A stretch of DNA of 64,000 bases from Dictyobacter alpinus (GCF_003967575.1 NZ_BIFT01000001.1:2232001-2296000), one strand, 5' to 3'; positions 8,376 to 17,911 are shown, numbered from the stretch's first letter. The notes: generated from the sequence alone by a model not told the origin. Program-made: numbers and translations.

Positions 8376-9281
8376 TCAGGATCCTGAGGAGATGAGCTTT
8401 TCACGTAATAGAGAACGCTCAACTAAGGAGCAGATCTGCTCAATAAAGGTCCAGAAAAACTCGGCCTGTGAGGATTCTTCGACCAGCGCCTTCTGCATTG
8501 CCTCTTGATCTTCCAACCAGGGCACGCCATTTACTACACGTAAATAGAGGACACACAATATACGGTTAGCAGATTTCAAGGGAATGAAATGTACCAGGGC
8601 ATGCGGCACTGTTTCATCTAACATGATAGAACGGTTACCGGTGGCAAATACAGTACTTGCCCGGCGCAACTCTTCAGCATTCGGAACAAACTTATCAACC
8701 CGAATGGGAGCATCAGCCATAGACTGTATTTTACCATCCTGATCTGGCATCAGAATGACGCACTCGCGCACGCCCAGTGCGGAAAAGACGCGCAAGGTAG
8801 ATAACGCAATGATATCTAACTGGGCATCAAAATCGTCGGTCGTGTTATAGACGCGGATCAACTCATAAAGGATGCGCAATTCGTGCTCATTCTCGCGCTC
8901 CTGTTCCTCGCGCTTTCGGGCCGAGCCTGCGAGGCCGCTGGTAACGACCGCGGTAATCAGGAATACCAGCAATGTCACCCACTGCGCAGGATCATCCAGC
9001 CAGAGGCTATAAAGCGGTGGCAAGAGAAAATAGTTAAAGGAGAGGAACGCTACCAGCGAAGCAACGATCGCTGCATAGCGACTACGCCAGATTGCCAGCA
9101 CAATGATCCAGATCAGCTGGAGCATGATAATGTCAGAAATACGCGGATACAGGTGTGAAAAATAAATAACGCCCGTGATCATTAAGGAAACCACAATGGC
9201 AAGCAAAGTATCATAGACATAATATTGCCAGTTTTTCCTCAGTCCAATATGCGCGGGTGGAATACGTTCGATCTGTTGCAT
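8376..9281 (-). CDS. Membrane sensor protein, DUF4118 + GAF, no kinase domain
   Basis: 301 residues. Four closely spaced hydrophobic segments (about 28-125) form the DUF4118 domain of KdpD-type kinases. A charged linker (KREEQERENEHELRIL) and a GAF-like domain (about 140-290) follow. The protein stops right after SLVERSLLREKL, where KdpD homologues would continue into the dimerisation/phospho-acceptor helix. No HisKA or ATPase domain is present downstream in any frame. It may be a stand-alone sensor that works with another kinase, or a truncated KdpD. The start at 9281 has GAGGTGA 5 nt upstream. It converges with the response regulator gene. Confidence 0.8.
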   Translation of the reverse strand: MQQIERIPPAHIGLRKNWQYYVYDTLLAIVVSLMITGVIYFSHLYPRISDIIMLQLIWIIVLAIWRSRYAAIVASLVAFLSFNYFLLPPLYSLWLDDPAQWVTLLVFLITAVVTSGLAGSARKREEQERENEHELRILYELIRVYNTTDDFDAQLDIIALSTLRVFSALGVRECVILMPDQDGKIQSMADAPIRVDKFVPNAEELRRASTVFATGNRSIMLDETVPHALVHFIPLKSANRILCVLYLRVVNGVPWLEDQEAMQKALVEESSQAEFFWTFIEQICSLVERSLLREKLISSGS

Positions 9282-9448
9282 AGGTCACCTCGCTAAGTAT
9301 CGATGGGATTACGCTAATATTTGATGTTTCATCAACTAACATACAATTAAATACGTCAATGATGCCTCAATAAGTACAGTCTAGTCCTCAAAACTTGCTC
9401 AAAAATATTGCGAATTCTAAATGTCGTCTTTTTGGTTTATACCGTAAA

Positions 9449-10255
9449 TTACGTGAGAATGGTATGGACCAGGATGATTGCTTGTGTTTGGAGACCAGTT
9501 GGATCGTTGCAGGTGACGAGGTTGAGATATGGACCACTCTGATCTCTGAAAATGTTGAAGTTGGGGACTGCACCTGGTTGATAGGATTGCATGCTCAGGA
9601 CACGGAAATGCTGTACAACGGCGTTTGAATTTACCACCAGAACGACGTCGCCTACATGTAGCGCGGCCAGTCGGCTAAAGATAGCAGGGGTACCGTTGGG
9701 ATGAATGGCAAAACCATCAATGATAGCGCTGCCAGTATCGCCAGGGCGAGGACCATTAAAAAACCAGCCAACACCATCCTGACCATGCAGGCCGGGAACG
9801 TCCATGTGGCCAGTGGAATTAACACCAACCGTTTCAATAGGAGCATCCACACCAATTTTTGGAATCTGCAAATGAGCACCTGTATCAAAATGTAAAGCCA
9901 GCATCCTGGGATCAATACCTAATGTGGGCGTGATCAACGTATGGTCTGGCTCCTTCAGCACTGGACCCATGGCCGAATTCTGGGCCGCCACCTGAGCAAC
10001 TTTTTGATCGAAATTAGTGGAGATTTGATTGTTGGTACCATCATTTTTTACCGGCCGAGCGATGTGAGTTGAACTGGGAGTGAAGATGACATTGGGATGT
10101 GTGGCCTGTTCAACCAGGGCAGAAACAGTGAACCGGCTACGCCATCCCCAGCCAACAAGTACTCCGAGTAGCAAGAGTAATAATGCTACCGCAAAAATAG
10201 CACCTGGCCTGGCCAGTAATGCTTGCAAAGATTGTCGCCTCCAAAAAGGTTGCAT
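9449..10255 (-). CDS. Sortase-like protein lacking the canonical catalytic His and Arg
   Basis: 268 residues: a short cytoplasmic N-terminus, one membrane anchor (about 19-38), a Ser/Thr/Asn-rich spacer, and a C-terminal sortase barrel from about 130 (LQIPKIGVDAPIETVG). The active cysteine is present in LNLVTC. Where the sister sortase at 13853-14488 has IDGHLDRPGG with the catalytic His, this protein has IDGFAIHPNG: Phe at that position and a His three residues later. The catalytic Arg region reads LQTQAIILV instead of TTERLVVYT, so the Arg is also missing. It may be inactive, regulatory or altered. The start ATG has AAAGGAG 10 nt upstream. It follows the surface-protein gene 10349-13570 and presumably shares its transcript. 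Confidence 0.85.
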   Translation of the reverse strand: MQPFWRRQSLQALLARPGAIFAVALLLLLLGVLVGWGWRSRFTVSALVEQATHPNVIFTPSSTHIARPVKNDGTNNQISTNFDQKVAQVAAQNSAMGPVLKEPDHTLITPTLGIDPRMLALHFDTGAHLQIPKIGVDAPIETVGVNSTGHMDVPGLHGQDGVGWFFNGPRPGDTGSAIIDGFAIHPNGTPAIFSRLAALHVGDVVLVVNSNAVVQHFRVLSMQSYQPGAVPNFNIFRDQSGPYLNLVTCNDPTGLQTQAIILVHTILT

Positions 10256-10302
10256 CAAAGAACCGCTCCTTTTAACAACGCATAGCCATTCAATGTGATA
10301 AT

Positions 10303-10334
10303 GCCATCACCCCTGGACAATCAGGGGTGATGGC
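10303..10334 (-). promoter_or_regulatory. Intercistronic hairpin between surface protein and sortase genes (copy 1)
   Basis: A 13-bp perfect stem, GCCATCACCCCTG paired with CAGGGGTGATGGC, with a 6-nt loop. On the minus strand it is not followed by a T run, so it fits an attenuator, RNA-stability or processing site better than a full terminator. The matching site in the second cassette (14539-14572) has changed one base pair on both arms (C-G to T-A), which is compensatory and supports a function in RNA. Confidence 0.65.
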
Positions 10335-10348
10335 GATTGACATAGCAA

Positions 10349-13300
10349 CTACCTGCTACTTCCTGGATCAGATCCCGTCAGAGGCAGGCCTGGATAGTGA
10401 TGGTGCTGCTGCTGATGATTCTGATGTTCCGAAGAATGCTGGACATTCTCGTTGTTACTACTGTTGTTGTTGTTATTGTTGACTTCGTTGTTGTTGTTGT
10501 GATGATCAGTGTTCTGGTGATCATTGTTTTGATGATCATTATTCTGATGATCGCTATTGTTGTTCTGTTCCTCACCGTGGGCATAGACCGTAAATGCCGC
10601 CGTGTTATTATCTGTATTCACATCACCCGGGACATCGACGGTGGCGGTGTCCGTCAGCGAAGGTACCGCATCATCCGTCAATTCCGCAGTGATCGTGATC
10701 ACTGGCAACGTTTGATTGGGTCCCAGAGGATCAGTGCCGGTATAGTGCGCATCAATCACCGTCGGACTGGTTTTGTCGCTGATACTAAAGGTCCAGTTCG
10801 TTCCATAGGCATGCACATGGCTCGCGCCCAACGGAATGACATCCTGTACCGTAATTGTACTGGGATCCGAGATCGTCGCGCTATCAGTGACTCCTTCACC
10901 TTTACTGACGATACTCGCGTTGCCAGCAGTGCTGACCGGGGTATCATTAGTAGAGCTAATCGTCACGCCCGAGGTATTGGGATTGGTCGCATTCCCCGGA
11001 TCAACGGTCACGTCAGGATTGTTCGGAGCGCTCACCCCAGCAGTATTTGGAGCACTCACCCCGACAGTATTTGGAGCGCTCATCCCATCAGCTTTGCCGA
11101 CATTGGTGATCGCAATAAAGAAGGTCACCTTATCACCAACCTCATACTGATCACCCTTCACGGCACCCTTGATAATTTGCAAGTCAGGACCACCGTTACC
11201 TGTTCCAACCGGCGTACCGTCACCCGTTCCAACTGGCGTACCGTTACCTGTTCCAACCGGCGTACCATCGCCCGTTCCAACCGTCGGCGTGCCGTTACCT
11301 GTTCCAACCGGCGTACCATCGCCCGTTCCAACCGGGGTCTCCGTCGCGGAGGGTGTATTCTGGACTCTCGGCGTACCCGTTAAAGCAACTCCCGGGATAA
11401 CTGTCACGGTATCATAGCTGCTATTGAGGCTCGGGCTCGGATCATCAGCTGAACTGACCACCGTTGTATTGGTATACGTTGGCACCGCATCACTGGTAAA
11501 GACACCCGTGATCATAAGGGGAGGGAGATTGGCTCCCGGAGCTACTGGATAGGTGCCTGTATATAGCGCCATTATGGCGCTCGGGCTCGTCGTGTTGACC
11601 ACACTCACGGTCCAGTTCAAGCCTGTCACCGTCACATTGGTTACTCCCAGTGGGAGCATATCAAAGACCCTGATCGGCTGGCTCTCAGGCGCCGAACCAG
11701 GCAGGTTAGTGACGCTCAACATATAGGTGATGGACTGTCCCACACTAAATGTATTACTACCACCAAGGTGCAACTTGGCGATGAACAACTGCGGTTTAAC
11801 TACCGGAGTACTCGTGGCCGATGCCGTCGGCGAAACCACGGGAGTACTTGTCACCGATGGCGTTGGAGATGGTACTGCTGTGCTTGTCACCGACGCTGTT
11901 GGAGATGGCACTGCTGTGCTTGTCACCGATGGCGTTGGCGATGGTACCACTGTCGGTGAGGTCTCCGCTGTCGGTGATGGTACCACGGTTGGAGTGATAT
12001 CTCCCGGGATAACTGTCACGGTATCATAGCTGCTATTGAGGCTCGGGCTCGGATCGTCAGCCGAACTAACCACCGCTGTATTGGTATACGTTGGCATCGC
12101 ATCACTGGTAAAGACACCCGTGATCATAAGGGGAGGGAGATTGGCTCCAGGAGCTACTGGATAGGTGCCTGTATACGTCGCAATAATGGATGTCGGGCTC
12201 GTCGTGTTGACCACACTCATGGCCCAGTTCAGGCCCGTGGCTGTCACATTGGTTAATCCCAGTGGGAGCACATCAAAGACCCTGATTGTCTGGCTCTCAG
12301 GCGCCGAACCAGGCAGGTTAGTGACGCTCAACATATAGGTGATGGACTGTCCCACACTAAATGTATTCGCGCCGCCAAGATGCAACTTGGCAATAAACAA
12401 CTGCGGTTTAACTACCGGAGTACTCGTGGCCGTTGGCGAGGTTTCCGCCGTCGCTGTTGGCGAGGTTTCCGCTGTTGCCGTTGGCGATGGTACTGTTGTT
12501 GCCGTTGGCGATGGCACCGCTGTCGCTGTTGGCGATGGTACTGCTGTTGTTGTTGGCGATGGCACCGCTGTCGCTGTTGGCGATGGCACCGCTGTTGTTG
12601 TTGGCGATGGCACCGCTGTCGCTGTTGGCGAGGTTTCCGCTGTCGCTGTTGGCGAGGTTTCCGCTGTCGCTGTTGGCGAGGTTTCCGCTGTCGCGGTCGG
12701 CGATGTCACCGTCGTAGCTGTTGGTGACGTGACGGCCGTTGGCGAGGGAGTTACCGATCCAGGCTGGCCAATTGTGATTACGGCGCTGGATGTTGGATCA
12801 GGATTGACGTTGCCAGCAATAATCACGTTAGAGGTATTTGTCAAAGGAGAAGCTGCATTTACATTTAGCGTCCCCACGATAGTAATCGCACCTAATGTTG
12901 TGCCAGGAGCAATAGGATAAGCACCATTATAGCTTGCCGTGATCAATGAGGGGCTCGTTACCGAAGAAGAATTGGTAATCCAATCACTACCACTACTCAC
13001 CGACACAGAGTCGAAGCCCAATGGAAGCACATCATTAACACTGATTGGTGTACCCAATGCAATTGGATCTGAGGTCGGAGCTACAGTCACCAGCAGAGTA
13101 TACGTCACAGTATCACCAACACTGAAATTGGAGCCTGACGCGGTCTTACTGATAGAAAGATTTGGTGGGTCAAGGGCCTTTTTGGCCGCTGGCAGCTTTT
13201 TCGAGAGGGACGTTCTTGATCCATGTTGATGGTTTGTCTTCAGAACATCTTTCTTCTTACTATCCCGAAAATTTTTGGTTGCCAATTGGGGCTGTGTCTT

Positions 13301-13570
13301 TCCCAACTTAACCTTTGTCATAGCTAGCCGGGATTTTGCTATTTCTGAGCGGGTCCCTGTGGTTGCCAATTGAGGCTTTGTGGCTATTTGTTGAGTATGA
13401 GGTAATGAATGAACTACACCTCTACCATGAGAATAACCCACCGCCTGGGCACTGGCAAATAAGCCAGCAAATACTGAAAGCTGACTACCTACAAGTAGTA
13501 AGCAAAAAAGGAATGCTCGTATAAACGAGTTTATGGTTAGATGCTTTCTAACACAAGGATTTTGATGCAT
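10349..13570 (-). CDS. Large secreted DUF11-repeat surface protein ending in LPLTG
   Basis: 1073 residues. A signal peptide (about 1-45: RAFLFCLLLVGSQLSVFAGL) is followed by a Lys-rich region to about 135. Four DUF11-type beta-sandwich domains follow, beginning PNLSISKTASG, KPQLFIAKLHLGG (twice) and GPDLQIIKGAV. The linkers are tandem repeats of PSPTATAV/ETSPTATA and GTPVGTGD. The end is an Asn/His-rich tail and then LPLTGSDPGSSR with the stop. LPLTG is an LPxTG-type sorting motif, but the usual hydrophobic segment and positive tail are absent, and no frame after the stop restores them. It is probably exported and possibly processed by the sortases encoded next to it. The start is ATG 13570 with GAAGAAGGG upstream. 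Confidence 0.88.
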   Translation of the reverse strand: MHQNPCVRKHLTINSFIRAFLFCLLLVGSQLSVFAGLFASAQAVGYSHGRGVVHSLPHTQQIATKPQLATTGTRSEIAKSRLAMTKVKLGKTQPQLATKNFRDSKKKDVLKTNHQHGSRTSLSKKLPAAKKALDPPNLSISKTASGSNFSVGDTVTYTLLVTVAPTSDPIALGTPISVNDVLPLGFDSVSVSSGSDWITNSSSVTSPSLITASYNGAYPIAPGTTLGAITIVGTLNVNAASPLTNTSNVIIAGNVNPDPTSSAVITIGQPGSVTPSPTAVTSPTATTVTSPTATAETSPTATAETSPTATAETSPTATAVPSPTTTAVPSPTATAVPSPTTTAVPSPTATAVPSPTATTVPSPTATAETSPTATAETSPTATSTPVVKPQLFIAKLHLGGANTFSVGQSITYMLSVTNLPGSAPESQTIRVFDVLPLGLTNVTATGLNWAMSVVNTTSPTSIIATYTGTYPVAPGANLPPLMITGVFTSDAMPTYTNTAVVSSADDPSPSLNSSYDTVTVIPGDITPTVVPSPTAETSPTVVPSPTPSVTSTAVPSPTASVTSTAVPSPTPSVTSTPVVSPTASATSTPVVKPQLFIAKLHLGGSNTFSVGQSITYMLSVTNLPGSAPESQPIRVFDMLPLGVTNVTVTGLNWTVSVVNTTSPSAIMALYTGTYPVAPGANLPPLMITGVFTSDAVPTYTNTTVVSSADDPSPSLNSSYDTVTVIPGVALTGTPRVQNTPSATETPVGTGDGTPVGTGNGTPTVGTGDGTPVGTGNGTPVGTGDGTPVGTGNGGPDLQIIKGAVKGDQYEVGDKVTFFIAITNVGKADGMSAPNTVGVSAPNTAGVSAPNNPDVTVDPGNATNPNTSGVTISSTNDTPVSTAGNASIVSKGEGVTDSATISDPSTITVQDVIPLGASHVHAYGTNWTFSISDKTSPTVIDAHYTGTDPLGPNQTLPVITITAELTDDAVPSLTDTATVDVPGDVNTDNNTAAFTVYAHGEEQNNNSDHQNNDHQNNDHQNTDHHNNNNEVNNNNNNSSNNENVQHSSEHQNHQQQHHHYPGLPLTGSDPGSSR

Positions 13571-13632
13571 CACTAAGAAACCCTTCTTCCACTATACTGA
13601 TTACCAAAGAAAGTGATGACTAGCACGAAGTC
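13571..13632 (-). promoter_or_regulatory. Conserved upstream segment of the surface-protein genes (copy 1)
   Basis: The first 60 or so bases upstream of the DUF11 gene are almost identical to 17606-17666 upstream of the second copy, including the ribosome-binding region, GATTACCAAAGAAAGTGATG and GACTAGCACGAAGTC. Identity stops sharply after that, so the duplicated unit included this leader/promoter segment. The rest of the gap to 13852 holds no gene. Confidence 0.5.
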
Positions 13633-13852
13633 ACTCAGGAAAGGCGTGCTCTTGAAAAGCAGTTTTTGTGCTGATTTAACTGTATTCAAAGTATGAAGGT
13701 GCAAGTCTCGATACAGATCAAGTATAACCACGACGACCAACAAATACCTATCAATACAAAAAAATCTTCCTTCACCCATCAAAGCAGGATGAAAGAAGAT
13801 TATGCCGTAAAAGTGCGCTATAAATGGATAAACTATATGCAAAAAAATCCTA

Positions 13853-14488
13853 TCAGGGGACCAGTTTTGTATAGACCACCAGGCGTTCCGTCGTTTGATG
13901 CTCCGCTGGAATCCATATGCCAGCACAGGTAATCAGATTCAGGAAGGTGCCTTGCTTCTGACCAAAGATCTGCTCAATCGGTGCCTCATCGGGTTTATAG
14001 CTCGCAACTTTCGTGACTTTAAAACGCAGTGTCCGGCCAGCCTTCTCCTTCACCGAAACCACATCACCGACATGCAGATCCCGCAACCGCCAGAAGACAG
14101 CGGGAGCCCCACCAGGACGATCTAAATGTCCATCAATTACCGCCGAACCTGCTTGACCCGGCACTGGACCTTCTTTATACCAGCCGACCCCTTCCCAACG
14201 ATTTTTGGTTGGCACATCCATCAGTCCATCAGGATTCTTTCCCACCAGTTCAACGGGAGCATCAACCCCAATCGCGGGAATGACTAGATGGGCGCCAGCA
14301 GAAATATTAATAGTATGTTTCGGAGTAGGAGAAACCACCACAGGAGAAGAAACTGCTTTATTCACCGCATGCTGATCCACCGTTTTTTGCATAGAAATAA
14401 TACTGCTCCATGCCCAAATCCCCAGCCCAATACTCAGCAGTACAAACAGAAGGGCCAATCCGAACCAATAACGCTGCCTTGTATGCAT
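13853..14488 (-). CDS. Sortase (class E/F-like) with complete active site
   Basis: 211 residues: one membrane anchor near the N-terminus (about 10-30, FGLALLFVLLSIGLGIWAW), a short spacer, and a sortase barrel beginning LVIPAIGVDAPVELVG. The catalytic triad is visible: His in VIDGHLDRPGG, Cys in LNLITCAG and Arg in TTERLVVYTKL. It would act as a membrane-bound transpeptidase on LPxTG-type substrates; the DUF11 protein encoded just upstream (14681-17605) is the obvious candidate. The start is ATG 14488 with AAAGGAG 10 nt upstream; the longer frame to 14509 has no ribosome binding site. It is the intact counterpart of the degenerate sortase at 9449-10255. Confidence 0.92.
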   Translation of the reverse strand: MHTRQRYWFGLALLFVLLSIGLGIWAWSSIISMQKTVDQHAVNKAVSSPVVVSPTPKHTINISAGAHLVIPAIGVDAPVELVGKNPDGLMDVPTKNRWEGVGWYKEGPVPGQAGSAVIDGHLDRPGGAPAVFWRLRDLHVGDVVSVKEKAGRTLRFKVTKVASYKPDEAPIEQIFGQKQGTFLNLITCAGIWIPAEHQTTERLVVYTKLVP

Positions 14489-14538
14489 TGTATATCCACT
14501 CCTTTGCATGGCTTACACATAAATAGAAAAGAACAACA

Positions 14539-14572
14539 CGTCATCACTCCTGGAAAACCAGGAGTGATGACG
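14539..14572 (-). promoter_or_regulatory. Intercistronic hairpin between surface protein and sortase genes (copy 2)
   Basis: A 15-bp perfect stem, CGTCATCACTCCTGG paired with CCAGGAGTGATGACG, with a 4-nt loop. It occupies the same place as 10303-10334 in the first cassette and differs from it by compensatory changes, but has no terminal T run. Confidence 0.65.
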
Positions 14573-14680
14573 CTTGACATATCCAGTGGACTAATCAAGA
14601 GAGGCATGCCAGGGAAACACAATCTCATGCTGCCAGACAACTCTCTTTCATGCCACATTGACACACTATGAAGATCAACC

Positions 14681-17605
14681 CTACTTGCTACTTCCTGGAT
14701 CAGATCCTGTCAGAGGCAGACCAGGATAGTGATGGTGCTGCTGCTGATGGTTCTGATGTTCCGAAGAATGCTGGACATTCTCGTTGTTACTACTGTTATT
14801 GTTGTTGTTGTTGATCTCGTTGTTGTTGTTGTGATGATCATTGTTTTGATGATCATTGTTTTGATGATCGCTATTATTGTTCTGCTCCTCACCCTGAACA
14901 TAGACCGTAAATGCCGCCGTGTTATTATCTGTATTCACATCACCCGGGACATCGACGGTGGCGGTGTCCGTCAGCGAAGGTACCGCATCATCCGTCAATT
15001 CCGCAGTGATCGTGATCACTGGCAACGTTTGATTGGGTCCCAGAGGATCGGTGCCGGTATAGTGCGCATCAATCACCGTCGGACTGGTTTTGTCGCTGAT
15101 ACTAAAGGTCCAGTTCGTTCCATAGGCATGCACATGGCTCGCGCCCAACGGAATGACATCCTGTACCGTAATTGTACTGGGATCCGAGATCGTCGCGCTA
15201 TCAGTGACTCCTTCACCTTTACTGACGATACTCGCGTTGCCAGCAGTGCTGACCGGGGTATCATTAGTAGAGCTAATTGTCACACCAGAGGTATTGGGAT
15301 TGGTCGCATTCCCCGGATCAACGGTCACGCCAGGATTGTTCGGAGCACTCACCCCGACAGTATTTGGAGCGCTCATCCCATCAGCTTTGCCGACATTGGT
15401 GATCGCAATAAAGAAGGTCACCTTATCACCAACCTCATACTGATCACCCTTCACGGCACTCTTGATAATCTGCAAGTCAGGACCACCATTACCTGTTCCA
15501 ACCGGCGGCGTACCGTTACCTGTTCCAACCGGCGTACCATCGCCTGTTCCAACTGGCGTGCCGTTACCTGTTCCAACCGGCGTACCATCGCCCGTTCCAA
15601 CCGGGGTCTCCGTCGCGGAGGGTGTATTCTGGACTCTCGGCGTACCCGTTAAAGCAACTCCCGGGATAACTGTCACAGTATCATAGCTGCTATTGAGGCT
15701 TGGGCTCGGATCGTCAGCTGAACTGACCACCGTTGTATTGGTATACGTTGGCACCGCATCACTGGTAAAGACACCCGTGATCATAAGGGGAGGAAGATTG
15801 GCTCCTGGAGCCACCGGATAGGTGCCTGCATACATCGCCATAATAGCGGTCGGGCTCGTCGTGTTGACCACACTTATGGTCCAGTTCAAGCCGGTCACCG
15901 TCACATTGGTTACTCCCAATGGGAGCATATCAAAGACCCTGATTGTCTGGCTCTCAGGCGCCGAACCAGGCAGGTTAGTGACGCTCAACATATAGGTGAT
16001 GGACTGTCCCACACTGAACGTATTACTACCACCAAGATGCGACTTGGAGATGAACAACTGCGGTTTAACTACCGGAGTACTCGTGGCCGATGCCGTCGGC
16101 GAAACCACGGGAGTACTTGTCACCGATGGCGTTGGTGATGGCACTGCTGTGCTTGTCACCGATGGCGTTGGTGATGGCACTGCTGTGCTTGTCACCGATG
16201 GCGTTGGCGATGGTACCACTGTCGGTGAGGTCTCCGCTGTCGGTGATGGCACCACGGTTGGAGTGACATCTCCCGGGATAACCGTCACGGTATCATAGCT
16301 GCTATTGAGGCTCGGGCTCGGATCGTCAGCCGAACTGACCACCGCTGTATTGGTATACGTTGGCACCGCATCACTGGTAAAGACACCCGTGATCATAAGG
16401 GGAGGGAGATTGGCTCCCGGAGCTACTGGATAGGTGCCTGTATACGTCGCCAGCATGGCGCTCGGGCTCGTCGTGTTGACCACACTCACGGTCCAGTTCA
16501 AGCCTGTCACCGTCACATTGGTTAATCCCAGTGGCATCATATCAAGCAACGTGATCGGCTGGCTCTCAGGCGCCGAACCAGGCAGGTTAGTGATGCTCAA
16601 CATATAGGTGATGGACTGTCCCACACTAAATGTATTACTACCACCAAGATGCGACTTGGCGATAAACAACTGCGGTTTAACTACCGGAGTACTCGTGGCC
16701 GTTGGCGAGGTTTCCGCTATCGCCGTTGGTGATGTTTCCACTCTCGCTGTTGGTGATGGAGTGACTACTACTGTTAGCGATGGAGTGGCTACCACTGTCG
16801 GCGATGGGGTGGCCAATCCGCCCGAACCTACCATGATGGTAGAAAACGACGCATTGTCATTAAGATTCACATCATTGGGAACAATCAAGGATGCATTGTT
16901 GGTCAAATTAGCACCAGCATTAGCAGTCAGAGTACCTGTAATGGTGATCGGCTGTAATACAGTGCCAGGAGCAATAGGGTAAGCACCACTATAGCTTGCC
17001 GTGATAAATGAAGGGCTCGTACTCCCAGAAGAACTAACACTCCAATCACTCCCACTACTCGCAGTAACATTGATAAAACCAAGCGGGAGCAAATCATTAA
17101 CATTAATTAGTGTACCATTCGGAATCGAACTAGAAGTAGTCTTTGAAGAGATCGTCAGGGTATAAGTTACCGTTTGACCAACGGCAAAAGTAGAACCCGA
17201 CGCAACTTTACTGATACTCATATCAAGTCCAGCAGGAACGGGACTTGGAGTTACCGAACCAACTGTGACAGTTGGCGATTCCTGAGCACGAATAGCTGGA
17301 ACAACTTTTTTCTTGCCAGCCTGAGATCTTGTCATGCCCGCTTTAGTTTGTGTTTTACTCAATTGGGTGTGTGTTTTACTCAATTGGGTGTGTGTTCTAC
17401 TCAATTGGGTGTGTGTTCTACTCAATTGAGGCTGTGGTAATGAATGAATCATGCCTCTACCATGAGAATAGCCAACGGCCTGGGCAGTGGCAAACAAGCC
17501 AGCAAATACTGAAAGCTGACTACCTACAAGTAGTAAGCAAAAAAGAAATGCTCGCATAAACGAGTTTATGGTTAGATGTTTTCTAACACAAGGATTTTGA
17601 TGCAT
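14681..17605 (-). CDS. Large secreted DUF11-repeat surface protein ending in LPLTG (second copy)
   Basis: 974 residues, a tandem paralogue of 10349-13570. The signal peptide is nearly identical. After it, four tandem copies of TQLSKTH/TQLSRTH (DNA about 17350-17430) replace the Lys-rich region of the other copy. Four DUF11-type domains with PSPT- and GTPVGTG-type linkers follow, then the Asn/His-rich tail and LPLTGSDPGSSK at the very end, again without membrane segment. The C-terminal two thirds match the first copy almost base for base, while the first DUF11 domain has diverged, pointing to recent duplication or gene conversion. The linker repeats also make array-length changes likely. Confidence 0.88.
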   Translation of the reverse strand: MHQNPCVRKHLTINSFMRAFLFCLLLVGSQLSVFAGLFATAQAVGYSHGRGMIHSLPQPQLSRTHTQLSRTHTQLSKTHTQLSKTQTKAGMTRSQAGKKKVVPAIRAQESPTVTVGSVTPSPVPAGLDMSISKVASGSTFAVGQTVTYTLTISSKTTSSSIPNGTLINVNDLLPLGFINVTASSGSDWSVSSSGSTSPSFITASYSGAYPIAPGTVLQPITITGTLTANAGANLTNNASLIVPNDVNLNDNASFSTIMVGSGGLATPSPTVVATPSLTVVVTPSPTARVETSPTAIAETSPTATSTPVVKPQLFIAKSHLGGSNTFSVGQSITYMLSITNLPGSAPESQPITLLDMMPLGLTNVTVTGLNWTVSVVNTTSPSAMLATYTGTYPVAPGANLPPLMITGVFTSDAVPTYTNTAVVSSADDPSPSLNSSYDTVTVIPGDVTPTVVPSPTAETSPTVVPSPTPSVTSTAVPSPTPSVTSTAVPSPTPSVTSTPVVSPTASATSTPVVKPQLFISKSHLGGSNTFSVGQSITYMLSVTNLPGSAPESQTIRVFDMLPLGVTNVTVTGLNWTISVVNTTSPTAIMAMYAGTYPVAPGANLPPLMITGVFTSDAVPTYTNTTVVSSADDPSPSLNSSYDTVTVIPGVALTGTPRVQNTPSATETPVGTGDGTPVGTGNGTPVGTGDGTPVGTGNGTPPVGTGNGGPDLQIIKSAVKGDQYEVGDKVTFFIAITNVGKADGMSAPNTVGVSAPNNPGVTVDPGNATNPNTSGVTISSTNDTPVSTAGNASIVSKGEGVTDSATISDPSTITVQDVIPLGASHVHAYGTNWTFSISDKTSPTVIDAHYTGTDPLGPNQTLPVITITAELTDDAVPSLTDTATVDVPGDVNTDNNTAAFTVYVQGEEQNNNSDHQNNDHQNNDHHNNNNEINNNNNNSSNNENVQHSSEHQNHQQQHHHYPGLPLTGSDPGSSK

Positions 17606-17910
17606 CACTAAGAAACCCTTCTTCCACTATACGATTACCAAAGAAAGTGATGACTAGCACGAAGTCCCATATACCCAATTACACTGCCATTTATACCCAT
17701 AAAGCAGCTACCCATCATGCTAGGTTCAAATCAAGTATACAGACGGTCTCCAAAAAAGATTTATTTAGAGTACAATCCACACATAGTATATATTTCTATA
17801 CAGTTCTTATTTTTTGCAGAGGTATAAGCACAAAAATGAATAATATTCAAGATTTAAAGATAGCTTGACACAAAGTGATCCAGATGGTATAGTTCCGATG
17901 TCAGAAAAAG
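17606..17910. other. Intergenic region upstream of surface gene copy 2 and of fur
   Basis: The first 60 bases repeat the leader seen at 13571-13632. The remainder (to 17910) is AT-rich without a gene and should contain divergent promoters for the surface-protein operon and the fur operon. Confidence 0.5.
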
Positions 17911-17911
17911 T

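Noticed and set aside
10397..12920. Long plus-strand frames opposite the first DUF11 gene
   Set aside because: They are mirror frames of the Thr/Pro/Ser repeats, very low in complexity (runs of Val/Gly or Arg/Trp/Cys), with no ribosome binding sites.
14729..16982. Plus-strand frames opposite the second DUF11 gene
   Set aside because: Same artefact of repeats; near-identical shadows occur in both paralogues.
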